Below the pieces are notes generated by a model, which saw only the letters and a list, made by a program, of their open reading frames with translations, had not been told where the DNA came from and did not search any database. 50,137 nucleotides of DNA from Lachnospiraceae bacterium. GTDB taxonomy: Bacteria > Bacillota > Clostridia > Lachnospirales > Lachnospiraceae. The stretch covers positions 1 through 50,137 of the forward strand of contig JAFSIQ010000048.1 of the NCBI GenBank assembly GCA_017439675.1, written 5' to 3'. Both the position numbers and the translations under genes were made by a program. This document shows, piece by piece, positions 48,903-50,137 of the stretch. Position 1 is the stretch's first letter. Every line of letters starts with the position of its first letter.

Positions 48903-49876
48903 AGTTGATTTTTCATATCTTTCTGTATCTTTTTAATGGTATCCAGATATTCTCTCTCGACAGAACTGATAGTCTTTTGCTTATATTTCTTATACTCCGT
49001 TTCAGCTTTGTTCATAGCTTGTATATGTGATATTGAACCATTTCCTTCTAACAATTGCTCTCCCGTAGAAACTAATATTCTATCAAGATGCTCTGCCCAA
49101 TCTTCCATAGTCATTGATATTTCACGTTCTGCCTGTCTCTCAGCAAAATCCAAATAACCTGAAACGAGTTGTCCCATAGCACGTAATTCTTTCTCATTAA
49201 GATAATTTTTTGCTATCTTCGCTTCCTTTAAAGTCGGGTGTTCTCCTGAAAAACTCATCAATCCCATAAACTCTTTTTCAGCATTAACTCTATGATAAAT
49301 GACCTCTGCGGCTGTTTCACCTGATATAGCATAGTGAATTTTATTCTGTACCTTTTTAAAAAATCGAATAGATTCCTCTGCTGTAGGGTCATAATCAATA
49401 CTGGTAGCATAAATTTCCAGAATTTGACGATAAAAAACTTTTTCGGAAGCACGAATATCTCTAATACGTTCAAGTAACTCTTTAAAGTATCCGCCACCAC
49501 CCAGTTCTTTTAACCGCTGGTCATCCATAGCAAAACCTTTTCGCATATATTCCTTTAGTATTCCGGAGGCCCATATTCGAAATTGCACCCCTCGTTGCGA
49601 CCTAACGCGATATCCTACTGAAATTATCATATCCAAATTATAGTAATTTGTAGGTTTCGTAGAAAATTCGGAATTTCCGAATTTTCTCATAGTACTGTTC
49701 TCATTAAGTTCACCATCTGAATATATATTTTTTATATGTTCGTTAATTGTTGATTTGGATTTTTGAAACAAATCTGCCATTTGCTCCTGCGTCAACCAAA
49801 CCGTTTCGTCTACAAATGTGACATTAACCTTTGTAACACCATCTTCGGTTGTATATAAAATTAATTCTGAATCCAT
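48899..49876 (-). CDS. RhuM-family protein
   Basis: The 325-residue protein matches the RhuM (virulence-associated) family: ILYTTEDGVTKVNVTFVDETVWLTQEQMADLFQKSKSTINEHI, with a helix-turn-helix near residues 25-50, then IISVGYRVRSQRGVQFRIWAS and a helical C-terminus. RhuM homologues occur on islands and prophages and their activity is unknown. I start it at 49876 (MDSELI) behind GAGGTG; an in-frame GTG at 49894 has no site. The motif line is shown in parts only; the whole family pattern is present. Confidence 0.87.
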   Translation of the reverse strand: MDSELILYTTEDGVTKVNVTFVDETVWLTQEQMADLFQKSKSTINEHIKNIYSDGELNENSTMRKFGNSEFSTKPTNYYNLDMIISVGYRVRSQRGVQFRIWASGILKEYMRKGFAMDDQRLKELGGGGYFKELLERIRDIRASEKVFYRQILEIYATSIDYDPTAEESIRFFKKVQNKIHYAISGETAAEVIYHRVNAEKEFMGLMSFSGEHPTLKEAKIAKNYLNEKELRAMGQLVSGYLDFAERQAEREISMTMEDWAEHLDRILVSTGEQLLEGNGSISHIQAMNKAETEYKKYKQKTISSVEREYLDTIKKIQKDMKNQL

Positions 49877-49955
49877 ATCATACACCTCGCTCACGGAACA
49901 TTTGTTCTTTTATGCTATCACATTATTGATAATAATTCAATATAACTCAGGTGAA

Positions 49956-50002
49956 ACTTCAAATTCTTGCATGCTTTCACACTCTCTGTAAGACTGAAGT
50001 TT
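49956..50002. repeat. 47-bp direct repeat, right copy
   Basis: Same orientation as the copy at 48333-48379 (36 of 47 identical). It also sits in a hairpin-like pair, GTGAAACTTCA (49951-49961) and TGAAGTTTCAC. No gene is seen from 49877 to the window end. Confidence 0.5.
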
Positions 50003-50137
50003 CACTCTTATTGTTGTAATGAATGTACAGTATATTTAATCATCATCCGTTACATATACTTATTACTTTTTTAGGTTCAAAATTTGTTTCCATTGTCCAC
50101 ATAACAGCCTCACATTTTCGCATCACAAGAACAGTAA

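Overview
The window looks like the chromosome of a low-GC, Gram-positive Clostridia species, most likely a Lachnospiraceae gut or rumen commensal. The basis is the gene content (high-molecular-weight rubredoxin, VanW protein, membrane-anchored anti-sigma proteins, a CXXC micro-protein next to an NapH-like ferredoxin), AGGAGG-type ribosome binding sites, and the order crh-whiA-rapZ-murB-glucokinase-hprK. No rRNA, tRNA or CRISPR array was seen. Coordinates were read by eye from the sequence. Family assignments come from recognised motifs, not from database searches.

Layout. 0-3.3 kb: an Agr-type peptide quorum-sensing locus on the minus strand (LytTR regulator, GHKL sensor kinase, a 48-residue AgrD-type pheromone precursor), followed by the start of a secreted CBM2-like protein that runs off the left edge. 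Two operators of identical 9-12-9 bp geometry lie before the regulator/kinase operon and before agrD. No agrB processing protease is present. A scrap of a second agrC end lies upstream. 3.3-7 kb: RlmD-type rRNA methyltransferase, flavoredoxin-rubredoxin fusion with a palindromic operator, and an unknown membrane protein. 7-10.5 kb: a plus-strand module like Bacillus ydjI-ydjG-ydjH (SPFH and zinc-ribbon membrane-stress proteins). 10.5-10.9 kb: a foldback (MITE-like) element carrying an RNA-like insert; a shorter relative lies at 30.0 kb. 10.9-21.4 kb: housekeeping genes on the minus strand (yhaM, a two-component system, mutS2, then trmL, aminotransferase, Lrp regulator, AIR-synthase relative, VanW).

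21.7-34.8 kb: three ECF sigma factors, each translationally coupled to a membrane-anchored partner. Interspersed are a TlpA/CXXC/ferredoxin redox operon, glycerate kinase with a decayed EamA transporter gene behind it, a DUF202 protein, an SDR dehydrogenase and a C39-type peptidase. 35-40.3 kb: a DUF4143 ATPase, a large TPR/Sel1 protein and a FliD-like orphan. 40.4-45.7 kb: the carbon-control and cell-wall cluster, in which the HPr paralogue is a Crh type with Glu at position 15 and Ser at 46, near the HPr kinase that would phosphorylate that Ser. 46-50.1 kb: accessory region with an EF-hand-like protein, a type III toxin-antitoxin locus (repeat RNA, attenuating terminator, ToxN/CptN-type RNase) and a RhuM plus partner cassette between 47-bp direct repeats.

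The least conventional parts are the agrB-less Agr locus with its matched operator pair, the type III toxin-antitoxin RNA, and the foldback element family.
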